From ZC4RG30 sp965652645 (lineage in GTDB: Bacteria > Pseudomonadota > Gammaproteobacteria > Steroidobacterales > Steroidobacteraceae): a stretch of DNA of 57,042 nt. The DNA is taken from contig CBFGXE010000016.1 in NCBI GenBank assembly GCA_965652645.1, forward strand, positions 1 to 57,042, in the 5' to 3' direction. Below are positions 15,316-23,063 of this stretch, piece by piece (the stretch's first letter is position 1; every line of letters begins with the position of its first letter). Position numbers and translations under genes: made by a program. Below the pieces are notes generated by a model. It saw nothing but the letters and a program-made list of their open reading frames with translations. It was not told the origin of the DNA and did not search any database.

Positions 15316-16932
15316 ATGAACAGGACTCCGGCACGCGTCGCGATAGGCGGCGCCATGGTGGCAACCCTTCTGGTGGCGGGTCCGGGGGTCACTGCCGACC
15401 CGGGCCGTGCGGCGGCGGCACCGCCCCCGGATCCCGTGATGGCAAAGGCCTGCGCCGACCTCGCCAGCCAGCAATCCCCGGCCTTCCGCGTGGACACCAG
15501 CGAGTGGGTCAACGCGAACGCCAACCAGCCCGGCCACTGCCTGTTCCGCGTGACCGTGGATCCGCGCGCTTCCGGCATCGAAGGTCTCTCCTACGGCACC
15601 GGCATCGAGTTGCGCCTGCCGCTGGACTGGAACGGCCGCCTGCTGGTGCAGGGGGGCGGTGGGCTCAATGGCTCGCTCAACGCCGCTGTGGGCAACGTGC
15701 CTGGCCATCCGTCTGCCCTGCAGCGCGGTTTCGCCGTGGCCTCCAACGACGGCGGCCACCGCAGCCGCGGCATGCTGGATGCGCGCTGGGCACTGGACCA
15801 GCAGGCGCGGCTGGACTTCGCCTACCAGTCGGTGGAGCGCACCACGCGCGAGGCGAAGTCGCTGGTCAACCGCTACTACGGCCGTTCGCCCGACTACACG
15901 TATTTCATGGGCTGCTCCACGGGCGGTCGCGAGGCCATGCTGTCCGCGCAGCGCCTGCCGCTGCTGTTCGATGGAGTGGTGGCTGGCGATCCTGCCTGGA
16001 ACTTCACGCGCCTGGTGATGAACCAGGCGTGGAACCTGCAGGTGGTCGCGCGCATTGCGCCGAAGGGCGCGGATGGCAAGCCTGACTATTCGCGCGCCTT
16101 CACCGACGGGCAGCTCAAGGGCGTGGCCGACGCGGTGCTGAAGAAATGCGATGCGCTGGATGGCCTGGCCGACGGCATGATCAACGACTACCGTGCCTGC
16201 CGCTTCGATCCGCAGGAGCAGGTGTGTGATGCCGCGCGCGATCCGCGTGGCGCAAGTTGCCTCACCGGCGCGCAGGCGGCCGCGCTGCGTGACATCTTCG
16301 GTGGCGCGCGCAACTCGCGCGGAGAATCCCTCTATGGCAGCACGCCCATCGACACCGGCATTGCCCAGCCGGCCTGGCGCAGCATCCACCTTGGCAGCAA
16401 CGGCGGCACGCCGGGCAATGGCACGCTGGGTGGCGAGACGCTGCGCATGTACGCGATGACGCCCGCGCAGCCGGACCTTGATCCGCTGGAGTTCGATTTC
16501 GACCGCGACGTGGCGCACCTCACCGAGACCGCCGCCATCAACGATGCCACGGGCACGGGGCACAGCACGTTTGCCGGGAAGGGCGGCCGGCTGATCGTCT
16601 ACCACGGCATTTCCGACCAGGGCATGTACACCGACCCGCTCACTGCCTGGTACGACCGCATCACGCCGCGCGAGGCGAATGGCCCGCAGTCCTGGGCGCG
16701 GCTGTTCCTGGTGCCGGGCATGCTCCACTGCTCCGGCGGGCAGGCCACCGACCGCTTCGACATGCTCGATGCCATCCAGAAGTGGGTGGAGCAGGGCCAG
16801 GCGCCGGAGCAGGTCATCGCCTCGGGCACTGCCTTCCCCGGTCGCACGCGACCCCTGTGTCCCTATCCCAAGGTGGCGCGCTACGTGGGCGGCAATCCGG
16901 AGGATGCGGCCAGCTTCGCCTGCCGCGACTAG
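15316..16932 (+). CDS. Secreted tannase/feruloyl esterase-family hydrolase
   Basis: A 538-residue protein with an N-terminal signal peptide (about 1-27) and the diagnostic CS-D-HC arrangement of tannase/feruloyl esterases: C200-S201 (GCSTGGRE), D434 (GISDQGM) and H471-C472 (MLHCSGG), where the two Cys join catalytic Ser and His regions. It should hydrolyse ester-linked phenolic acids (gallate, ferulate or similar) in the periplasm or outside. The strong ribosome site GGGGAGAGG precedes ATG 15316, and a TATCAT box at 15260 may give it its own promoter. Placed behind the ring-cleavage genes, it could release the aromatic monomer that they degrade. Its stop shares the CTAG tetranucleotide with the convergent gene. 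Confidence 0.88.
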   Translation: MNRTPARVAIGGAMVATLLVAGPGVTADPGRAAAAPPPDPVMAKACADLASQQSPAFRVDTSEWVNANANQPGHCLFRVTVDPRASGIEGLSYGTGIELRLPLDWNGRLLVQGGGGLNGSLNAAVGNVPGHPSALQRGFAVASNDGGHRSRGMLDARWALDQQARLDFAYQSVERTTREAKSLVNRYYGRSPDYTYFMGCSTGGREAMLSAQRLPLLFDGVVAGDPAWNFTRLVMNQAWNLQVVARIAPKGADGKPDYSRAFTDGQLKGVADAVLKKCDALDGLADGMINDYRACRFDPQEQVCDAARDPRGASCLTGAQAAALRDIFGGARNSRGESLYGSTPIDTGIAQPAWRSIHLGSNGGTPGNGTLGGETLRMYAMTPAQPDLDPLEFDFDRDVAHLTETAAINDATGTGHSTFAGKGGRLIVYHGISDQGMYTDPLTAWYDRITPREANGPQSWARLFLVPGMLHCSGGQATDRFDMLDAIQKWVEQGQAPEQVIASGTAFPGRTRPLCPYPKVARYVGGNPEDAASFACRD

Positions 16933-17624
16933 TCGCAGACATTGGGGTCGGGCACCGACGAGCGCGGTGTCCGCCCGGCCATCATGTCGTCGAAGAGGTG
17001 CTTGTCCGGCTCTTCCTTGCCGATGGGAATGCCGAAGACCGGAACAACACCGACGCGGGTGCCTCCCATCATCACGCTGCCGGGCGGAGGCCTGGTGGCG
17101 TCCTGCCAGGTGGGCGGAGGTGGCTCCTCTTCCTGCCTGCCCGGGAACATGCTCGACTGATAGGGCTTGCAGGGCTCGCGCAAGGCCTGCAGGGGTCCGC
17201 TGAAACCTTCGGACTCCGCTTCGCGCTCGCGGCGTGCCGCCAGCTTCTCTGCTTCCAGGTCCCAGTCCGTCCAGGGGCGGGACTCGATGCCCTCGCCGCT
17301 GCTGGCCGGCGGGCCACTGTCGGAAGTCGCAGCCGGCGCGGCGGGCGGTGCCGGCGACAGCGTGATGGCCGTGGCAGGACGCTCCCTGACGGGACGGGCG
17401 GGCGGATCGGCGACGGCCGGTTCTTCCGCACGGTCCACCGGCTCCGGCTCGGGCAAGGGCAGCAGGTGGATCCAGGTGCCTTGAAGGGAGCGCGTGGCGC
17501 CGGAGTCCGGGCGTGGCTGGCCGCCTTCGCGCAGCAGCAGCACCGCGAACAGGCCGTGCACGGCGAGTGCCACGAAGGCCGCGATGCTGCCGGTGCCGGG
17601 CGTGGTTCGCGGCCGATGCTGCAT
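16929..17624 (-). CDS. Membrane-anchored Pro-rich protein, copy A of a tandem paralogous pair (unrecognised family)
   Basis: A 231-residue protein I do not recognise. An N-terminal hydrophobic helix (about 12-31) is followed by a Pro/Ala/Glu-rich linker (about 45-115), an acidic helical stretch DWDLEAEKLAARRERE, the motif LREPCKPYQSS, and the C-terminal motif DKHLFDDMMAG-x-TP-x-SSVPDPNVCD ending in Cys. The layout recalls TonB-like proteins (inner-membrane anchor, Pro-rich spacer, periplasmic end), but no TonB C-terminal fold is evident. The neighbour at 17648 is a clear paralogue with the same motifs and same orientation, 23 bases upstream. Two conserved Cys (REPC and the C-terminal CD) could form a disulfide. 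Function unknown. Confidence 0.75.
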   Translation of the reverse strand: MQHRPRTTPGTGSIAAFVALAVHGLFAVLLLREGGQPRPDSGATRSLQGTWIHLLPLPEPEPVDRAEEPAVADPPARPVRERPATAITLSPAPPAAPAATSDSGPPASSGEGIESRPWTDWDLEAEKLAARREREAESEGFSGPLQALREPCKPYQSSMFPGRQEEEPPPPTWQDATRPPPGSVMMGGTRVGVVPVFGIPIGKEEPDKHLFDDMMAGRTPRSSVPDPNVCD

Positions 17625-17647
17625 GGGGTCAGTCTATGCCGCGGCCG

Positions 17648-18316
17648 TCAGTCGCAGGAATGCGGATCAGGGACGGATGAACCCGGGGTCAGTCCCTGCT
17701 GCATGTCGTCGAACAGGTGCTTGTTGGGTGGTGGCAGGTCGCCCAGTGCGCAGGCAAAAAATCCCAGGCCCACGACGCAGCGCTCGCCCAGCATCACGTA
17801 GGGAAGGGGAAACAGGCCAGCTTTCTTTTCTACCGGACTCCATTCGAAGCTCGAGTCGCGCGGCTCGCAGGGTTCGCGCAGTTTCGCGACCGGGCCATTG
17901 AAGGCAGGAGGCTTCACCTCCGCGCCGTAGTTGCTGGCGCGGTTTGCCGCGGCCAGGGCCCAGTCGACCGGCGCGGGGGCAGGGCCGGGTTCCGCGGAGG
18001 AAACGGGATCGGGGCCCGCGGTCTCCATCGCCTGCGGGACCTCAAACGGGACCTCAAGGATTGCAGGCGGTGGCGCCTGCCCATTGCGTGGCGCGGTGGG
18101 CGGGGCAGCGGGCGCCTCCGGCGCCTCGCGCGGCGGAGCCGGAGCTGGCGCCAGGCGGATCCAGGTCTGCGCCAGGGCGCGCGATGGCGGCAAGGGACGG
18201 CGCAGCGTGCGATCTTCCATCAACAGCACCGTGACAAGCAGCCCATGCACCACCAGCGTCAGCCCGCCGGCCGCGGTCCTTGCGCCGATCGCGACTGGCG
18301 GCCGGTGGTCCATCAC
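17648..18316 (-). CDS. Membrane-anchored Pro-rich protein, copy B of the tandem paralogous pair
   Basis: A 222-residue paralogue of the protein at 16929. It shares an N-terminal hydrophobic helix (about 16-33), a Pro/Ala linker, DWALAAANRAS, LREPCEPRDSS and the C-terminal NKHLFDDMQQG-x-TP-x-SSVPDPHSCD. It has two additional Cys in ERCVVGLGFFACALGD, replacing the RVGVVPVFGIPIG segment of copy A. The first in-frame start is GTG 18316 immediately followed by ATG 18313; either is possible. The two genes likely arose by duplication and are cotranscribed, copy B first. The divergent neighbour is a TSP type 3 repeat lipoprotein. Function unknown; a periplasmic scaffold or envelope role is a guess. 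Confidence 0.75.
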   Translation of the reverse strand: MMDHRPPVAIGARTAAGGLTLVVHGLLVTVLLMEDRTLRRPLPPSRALAQTWIRLAPAPAPPREAPEAPAAPPTAPRNGQAPPPAILEVPFEVPQAMETAGPDPVSSAEPGPAPAPVDWALAAANRASNYGAEVKPPAFNGPVAKLREPCEPRDSSFEWSPVEKKAGLFPLPYVMLGERCVVGLGFFACALGDLPPPNKHLFDDMQQGLTPGSSVPDPHSCD

Positions 18317-18471
18317 CCGAGTCTAGTTCCCGGGCGCGGGGAGGGACCGGCCATTACGCTGAATTAAGCCGTCCCTGCGCAATCCTCCGATCTGCCCATG
18401 TGCCGACGCGAGACGATGGCTATCACCGCGGCTATAGATGGCCGTGACCGTTCCCCTCAAGGATGCCTGCC

Positions 18472-19293
18472 ATGGCGATGAAGCGTATCGCGTGCGGCAT
18501 GTTGCTGGCGCTGCTGGCACTGGCCTGCGTGGACGATGAATTTGCACCGCGGGATGGGGAGTCCCTCACCAGCTGCCAGATGCTGCCCGGCGACGTCGAT
18601 GCCGATGGCGATGGCTTGCCCAACCGTTGCGATCCCCGCCATGACTCGGACCGCGACGGCGATTCGATCGACGATCGTGCGGACAACTGCCCGACAGTGC
18701 CCAACCGCGACCAGCTCAACTCGGATCGCGATCGCCAGGGCAATGCCTGCGATTCCGACGATGACAACGACCGTGTTGCAGACGTCGAGGACAACTGTCC
18801 GCTGGTCTCCAACCGCAACCAGGCTGATTCCAACCGCGACGGCATCGGCAACGCCTGCCAGAACGACCGGGACGGTGATCGCGTGGGCGACGCCACCGAC
18901 AACTGCCCGCTGGTTTCCAATGCCGGACAGGACGACGCGGATGGCGACGGCATCGGCGACCTGTGCGACGACAGTGATGGCGACTCGGTCACCGATGAGC
19001 TGGACAATTGCCCGCTGGCGGCCAACCCCGCGCAGACCAACATGGACGGCGACGCCGAAGGGGACGCCTGCGACGCCGATGCCGATGGCGATGGCATCGC
19101 CAATACCGCCGACAACTGCGCCCTCACGCCGAACGTCGACCAGCTCGACGCGGACCGCAACGGCATCGGTGATGTATGCCAGGACGACAGTGACGGGGAC
19201 GGCGTGGGCAATGCCATCGACAACTGTCCGCTGGTGCCGAACCCCGGCCAGTGGGACAGCGACGATGACGGCCGGGGAGATGCCTGCGACTAG
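18472..19293 (+). CDS. Thrombospondin type 3 repeat lipoprotein (Ca2+-binding)
   Basis: A 273-residue acidic protein. The N-terminus is a lipoprotein signal (KRIACGMLLALLALAC), then about eight tandem repeats of the form D-x-DGDG-x2-D-x3-DNCP-x-V-x-N-x2-Q-x-D, each about 36 residues. These are thrombospondin type 3 calcium-binding repeats, with Cys pairs likely forming disulfides. It should sit on the outer membrane or periplasmic face as a Ca2+-loaded rod or adhesion/stability module; no other domain is attached, unlike OmpA-type family members. ATG 18472 is preferred because AAGGA at 18459-18463 is 8 bases upstream; ATG 18463 and 18478 are alternatives. Its stop shares CTAG with the convergent drrB-like gene. 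Confidence 0.85.
   Translation: MAMKRIACGMLLALLALACVDDEFAPRDGESLTSCQMLPGDVDADGDGLPNRCDPRHDSDRDGDSIDDRADNCPTVPNRDQLNSDRDRQGNACDSDDDNDRVADVEDNCPLVSNRNQADSNRDGIGNACQNDRDGDRVGDATDNCPLVSNAGQDDADGDGIGDLCDDSDGDSVTDELDNCPLAANPAQTNMDGDAEGDACDADADGDGIANTADNCALTPNVDQLDADRNGIGDVCQDDSDGDGVGNAIDNCPLVPNPGQWDSDDDGRGDACD
18592..19290 (+). repeat. Tandem TSP3-coding repeats
   Basis: Roughly 108-base imperfect tandem units encode the DNCP-containing calcium repeats. Units share short DNA words (GACAACTGTCCGCTGGT-like) but have diverged at third positions, so they are old protein-level repeats, not a recent DNA expansion. Confidence 0.7.
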
Positions 19294-20099
19294 CGCTCGC
19301 GGTAATAAAGGCGCATTGCAATCGGCGCGCAAACCACGGTGACCACCGCCGCAGCCACCAGCACCCACACGATGTCATTGCCCTGCACGTTGCCGTGCAT
19401 CAGCCCGCGCGTGGCATTGGTGAGGTGGGTCACCGGGTTCGCCTGCACCACCGCCTGCATCCAGCCGGGCATGGTCACCGGGTCGACGAAGATGTTGCTG
19501 ACGAAGGTGAGCGGGAACAGCAGCAGCATGCTCATGGTCATCACCGACTCGGGCGTCTTCATCACCATGCCGATGATGATCCACGGCCATGACACCGCCG
19601 AGGTGAACAGCAGCACCAGCCCGAAGGCGGCGACCACGCCCATCACGCCGCCCTGCGGCCGGAAACCCAGGATGAGTCCCACGGTAAGCACCACCAGGCC
19701 GGCCAGTACATAGCGCACCAGGTCACCCAGCAGCGCGCCGACGATGGGCGAGGGCTGCCAGATGGGAAGCGCGCGGAAGCGGTCGAACAGGCCCTTGGTG
19801 ACGTCGGTGTTGAGCCCCATGCCGGTGTAGACGGTGAGGAACACCAGCGTCTGCACCACGATGCCCGGGATCAGCCACTGCAGGTACGCGGTGGTGGAGC
19901 CCGCCAGCGCGCCACCGAACAGGTAGGTGAACATGAAGGTCATCATGATGGGGAACACCAGCACGTCCATCAGCTGGAAGGGCACGTGCTTGATCTTCAG
20001 CATGGCGCGCCAGGCCAGCGTGAGCACGGCGGCGGACACGCCCGCCTTGCGCGGGCGCCGGTCGCTGCCCAGCACGGCATGCAACGAGGGCTGGTTCAT
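19290..20099 (-). CDS. ABC-2 type transporter permease, DrrB-like
   Basis: A 269-residue integral membrane protein with six predicted helices and the ABC-2 permease pattern: VFPIMMTFMFTYLFGG, then LIPGIVVQTLVFLTVYTGMGL, TKGLFDRFRALPI and the C-terminal NPVTHLTNATRGLMHG. This is typical of DrrB/NodJ-like exporters. It follows the DrrA-like ATPase with a 4-base overlap (ATGA at 20096-20099), so both form one exporter. Likely cargo is a hydrophobic compound, drug or lipid; not determinable. The stop shares CTAG with the convergent TSP3 lipoprotein. Confidence 0.9.
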   Translation of the reverse strand: MNQPSLHAVLGSDRRPRKAGVSAAVLTLAWRAMLKIKHVPFQLMDVLVFPIMMTFMFTYLFGGALAGSTTAYLQWLIPGIVVQTLVFLTVYTGMGLNTDVTKGLFDRFRALPIWQPSPIVGALLGDLVRYVLAGLVVLTVGLILGFRPQGGVMGVVAAFGLVLLFTSAVSWPWIIIGMVMKTPESVMTMSMLLLFPLTFVSNIFVDPVTMPGWMQAVVQANPVTHLTNATRGLMHGNVQGNDIVWVLVAAAVVTVVCAPIAMRLYYRER

Positions 20100-21058
20100 G
20101 GCTGCTTCTCCGTCCCGGCGCTGTCGGCCGCCGGCTTGCCCGTGAGGGCGAGGAACACGTCGTCAAGGCTGGGTTGCGCCAGCGCGAATTCGGAGATGGC
20201 GATGCCTCCGGCGGCCAGCTGCGCCAGTGCCCTCGGCACCATCTCGTCCTGCGCCACCTTGGCGGCCAGCTCGTTCTCCTCGTTGCCGGCATGCACCTCG
20301 CCCAGCACCGTGCGCAGGATGGACTCGGCCGCCGGTCGCTGTGCGGGGTCAGTCACCTTCAGGTGCAGGGCGCGCCCGCCCACCGACTGCTTGAGCTCGC
20401 GACTGGTGCCCTCGGCGATCAGCCGCCCGTGGTCGATCACGGCCAGGCGGCTGGCCAGCTTGTCGGCCTCGTCGAGGTATTGCGTGGTGAGCAGCACCGT
20501 GGTGCCCTCGGCGGCGATGGCGCGCACGATGTCCCACACCTGGTTGCGGCTGCGCGGGTCGAGGCCCGTGGTGGGTTCGTCGAGGAACAGCAGCTCGCTG
20601 GTGACGATGAGGCTGGCCGCGATGTCGAGCCGGCGGCGCATGCCGCCGGAATAGGTGCGCACCTGGCGGCCGGCGGCCTCGGTGAGCTCGAAGCCCTGCA
20701 TCAGCTCGCGGGCCCGCCCTCGGGCCGCACGCCAGGAAAAGCCGAGCAGGCGGGCGAACAGCACCAGGTTCTCGGCGCCGGTGAGGTCCTCGTCCACCGA
20801 GGCGAACTGCCCGGTCATGCCCACGCGGGCCCTCACCTGCCCGGGCTCGCGCACCACGTCGTGGCCCAGCACCCGCGCGGTGCCGCCATCGGGCTTGATG
20901 AGCGTGGTGAGCATGCGGATGGTGGTGGTCTTGCCGGCGCCATTCGGGCCGAGCAGGCCATATACCGTGCCGCGCGGCACGGCCAGGTCGATTCCGGCAA
21001 CCGCAGGGGTTTCGCCGAACTGCTTGCGCAGCCCGGAGGTCTCGATGGCGGGGCTCAT
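20096..21058 (-). CDS. ABC transporter ATP-binding protein, DrrA-like
   Basis: A 320-residue ATPase. Walker A is GPNGAGKTT (residues 37-45), the signature is YSGGM (136-140), Walker B is LLFLDEP (D160, E161), and the D-loop is GLDPRSR. The C-terminal 90 residues, ending SLDDVFLALTGKPA, form the accessory domain typical of DrrA-type drug-export ATPases. It energises the permease encoded immediately downstream. The start is ATG 21058, 9 bases after the DUF6491 stop at 21068, so the operon may extend upstream to the protease and DUF2058 genes, all on the minus strand. That larger operon is inferred from spacing only. Confidence 0.92.
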   Translation of the reverse strand: MSPAIETSGLRKQFGETPAVAGIDLAVPRGTVYGLLGPNGAGKTTTIRMLTTLIKPDGGTARVLGHDVVREPGQVRARVGMTGQFASVDEDLTGAENLVLFARLLGFSWRAARGRARELMQGFELTEAAGRQVRTYSGGMRRRLDIAASLIVTSELLFLDEPTTGLDPRSRNQVWDIVRAIAAEGTTVLLTTQYLDEADKLASRLAVIDHGRLIAEGTSRELKQSVGGRALHLKVTDPAQRPAAESILRTVLGEVHAGNEENELAAKVAQDEMVPRALAQLAAGGIAISEFALAQPSLDDVFLALTGKPAADSAGTEKQP

Positions 21059-21067
21059 GCCCCCATC

Positions 21068-21481
21068 TTACTTGCTGTCTTCCTTGTCGGGGTTGCGACG
21101 TCGGCCGTTTTCGGGCGGATCGCTGGTGGTGAAGCTCGCGATGGCGCACCGCTGGTTCTCTTCCGGCACGATCACGTAGCTGAAGCGGTCGAGCTTGTCG
21201 CTGGTGCCGATGTCGAATCCCAGGCGGATCGAACGGTCAATACCGTGGCAGGGGCCCAGGAACCTGGCGTAATACCAGTCGCCGTGCTGGTCCTCGATCC
21301 ACATGCCATCGATGCCGTCGGTCTGCCAGCCGTTCACGGCATTGCGCACGTTCGCAAAGGGGATGTAGGTTTCCTCGCCGCGCAGCTCGACACCGGATGG
21401 CTCGGGAGAGCCGGGGTCAAGGGAAGCGCAGGCCTGCAGCAGGGCCAGGGCGCCGGTGGCAGCCAGCAGCTTGCGTTTCAT
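21068..21481 (-). CDS. DUF6491-like lipoprotein
   Basis: A 137-residue predicted lipoprotein: MKRKLLAATGALALLQAC with lipobox Cys at residue 18. The body contains IPFANVRNAVNGWQTDG, WYYARFLGPCHGI and LDRFSYVIVPEENQRCAIASF, with two Cys that could pair. The pattern fits DUF6491 proteins, small secreted proteins of unknown function in proteobacteria. It lies 10 bases downstream of the protease gene and 9 bases upstream of drrA, in one minus-strand run. No enzymatic motif is visible. Confidence 0.75.
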   Translation of the reverse strand: MKRKLLAATGALALLQACASLDPGSPEPSGVELRGEETYIPFANVRNAVNGWQTDGIDGMWIEDQHGDWYYARFLGPCHGIDRSIRLGFDIGTSDKLDRFSYVIVPEENQRCAIASFTTSDPPENGRRRNPDKEDSK

Positions 21482-21491
21482 GCGTCCTCCT

Positions 21492-22427
21492 TCAGCCGCC
21501 GCGCGGCAGGATGTGCAGCTCCCTGCGGCGATAGTCGATCACCAGTGTGTCGAGCAGTCCCAGGATGTCCATGCCCACCAGTATGGCAGGCCTGTCGGCC
21601 AGCTCCCACAGGTCGAAAATGTGCAGGTCGCCGAAGGTGATATGGGCGTCCTGGATATCCAGGCCGCCCAGCCGGATGGAGTGCACGCGGGCGGTGACGC
21701 CGACATGGGTATCCCCGGTGGCGCCGTGGACCTCGTCCTTGCCTACGTCGTCGCCGCCGCGTTCCCGCCGCAGCATCCGGCGCAGTGCCTCGTTTCCCAC
21801 CGTGGCCTGCGCCCCGGTGTCGATCACGGCCAGTACCCGCTGCCGGCCCACGCGCGCCTCCACGGCGAGCAGGTTGGGTTCGGAAGGCAGGAAGGGCAGG
21901 GTGATGAAACCCGCGCCGGCGCGCCGGTTGCGCGACATCGCGATGTCCACGTAGTCGGCGCGGAAGTTGATGTAGATGCGCCGGTCCTGCAGGCCGTCCA
22001 TGCCCAGCAGGCCGTCCGCGCCGCCGAAGGCGTCCACCACCACCGGCAGCCGGCTGGCCGGCAGCCACACATCGCCCACCTCCAGCACGCCGGCGTCGAT
22101 GCCGGGAACGACGCGCGTGCCCGTGGCACCGTGCAGGCGCAACGGCCGGGCGTCCTGCAGCGAGAAGCCCAGCTGCACGGCCACTTCGGGCACGACCGCC
22201 GAGCGCTGCGCGCCCGTGTCGAGAACCAGCCGGAAGGGGCCTTGTCCGCCGATGCGCACCGGCACCCACACGCGCCCGATGCGATCGCGCGTGGTGGGCG
22301 CCACGTAACGCGGCTCCGGCGCCGTGACGACGATTTCGGCGAGTTCCTCCTCCACCGGCACGGAGTCGGTGGCGGCGGCGCTCGCCGCGACGGCCAGCAG
22401 TGCGCACAGTGGAAGCGACCTGGACAT
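21492..22427 (-). CDS. Periplasmic retropepsin-like aspartic protease with two DTG domains
   Basis: A 311-residue protein with a cleavable signal (about 1-19). Two copies of the retropepsin active-site signature occur in one chain: D70-TGAQRSAVV and D203-TGAQATVGN. Each is followed by a hydrophobic-Gly strand pair, GGADGLLGMDGL after the first and AILVGMDILGLLDTLVID after the second. It therefore looks like a covalently fused dimer of the single-DTG bacterial aspartyl protease domain (gag-asp-protease type), which normally homodimerises. ATG 22427 (MSRSLPLC) is preferred since the signal peptide begins there; the frame opens 30 bases earlier. It is cotranscribed with DUF2058 upstream (23 bases). 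Substrate unknown. Confidence 0.82.
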   Translation of the reverse strand: MSRSLPLCALLAVAASAAATDSVPVEEELAEIVVTAPEPRYVAPTTRDRIGRVWVPVRIGGQGPFRLVLDTGAQRSAVVPEVAVQLGFSLQDARPLRLHGATGTRVVPGIDAGVLEVGDVWLPASRLPVVVDAFGGADGLLGMDGLQDRRIYINFRADYVDIAMSRNRRAGAGFITLPFLPSEPNLLAVEARVGRQRVLAVIDTGAQATVGNEALRRMLRRERGGDDVGKDEVHGATGDTHVGVTARVHSIRLGGLDIQDAHITFGDLHIFDLWELADRPAILVGMDILGLLDTLVIDYRRRELHILPRGG

Positions 22428-22450
22428 CGTTCCCCCGGCGGGAACCCGGC

Positions 22451-22999
22451 TCACCACATCAGGTCGTCGGGTACCGCGAAATCCTTGTAGGGATCATCTT
22501 CTGCCGGCTTCGCATCCGGCCTGTTGAGGTGCAGCAGCGCCTTCTCGACGCGCTGGCCGATCTGCTCGCCGATGGCCGCGGGTACGAAGGCGAACCGACC
22601 CTCGCAGCGCACGATGGCCAGCTGGCCTGCGATGAGCTGCCGGCGCAGCTCGGGATTGACCTCGATGCGGCGGATCTGGCCATGGTCCTGGAAATTGTAG
22701 AAATCCTCGCTCTCGACGCGTGGCACCTGGTGCGTCGCCACCAGTTGCTTGATTTCCGCGTACTTCGCGCGCCGTTCCAGTTTTTCCTGCTTGCGGCGGT
22801 TGGCCTCCGCGTCTTTCGCGGCCTTCTCCGCGGCGGCCTTCTGCGCTGCGATCCGGGCCGGCGTGGGAGCGGGCGGCGGGCGGTTCTTGCCGCGCGGCGC
22901 CTTGTAGGCCTGCTGGCGCTGTTCGCGTTCCGCACGCTGCACCTGCTGCTCGGATACCAGGCCAGCCTTCAGGAGTTGTTCGCGCAGGGAAAGACTCAT
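22451..22999 (-). CDS. DUF2058 (YaiL-type) nucleic-acid-associated-like protein
   Basis: A 182-residue cytoplasmic protein starting MSLSLREQLLKAGLVSEQQ, the hallmark N-terminus of DUF2058/YaiL proteins. Next come a Lys/Ala/Glu-rich coiled-coil segment (about 45-80) and a compact C-terminal domain (DFYNFQDHGQIRRIEV, LAIVRCEGRFAFVPA). The family is widespread in gammaproteobacteria and lacks a settled function. The frame opens far upstream, but the homology and ATG 22997-22999 fix the start. It diverges from the TPR gene across 64 bases and is followed on the same strand by the protease gene. Confidence 0.88.
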   Translation of the reverse strand: MSLSLREQLLKAGLVSEQQVQRAEREQRQQAYKAPRGKNRPPPAPTPARIAAQKAAAEKAAKDAEANRRKQEKLERRAKYAEIKQLVATHQVPRVESEDFYNFQDHGQIRRIEVNPELRRQLIAGQLAIVRCEGRFAFVPAAIGEQIGQRVEKALLHLNRPDAKPAEDDPYKDFAVPDDLMW

Positions 23000-23063
23000 G
23001 GCGCGCATTCTACCGTCCGTCCGGCATCGGGTACGATACGGATAATCCCGCGGAGAACTGACC

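Noticed and set aside
16929..18316. The tandem pair as TonB proteins
   Set aside because: Only the topology matches; the C-terminal TonB fold signature is missing and no ExbB/ExbD genes are nearby.
18592..19290. CRISPR-like tandem DNA repeats
   Set aside because: The units are coding, diverged at third positions and give the DNCP calcium repeats of TSP type 3; there are no uniform spacers.
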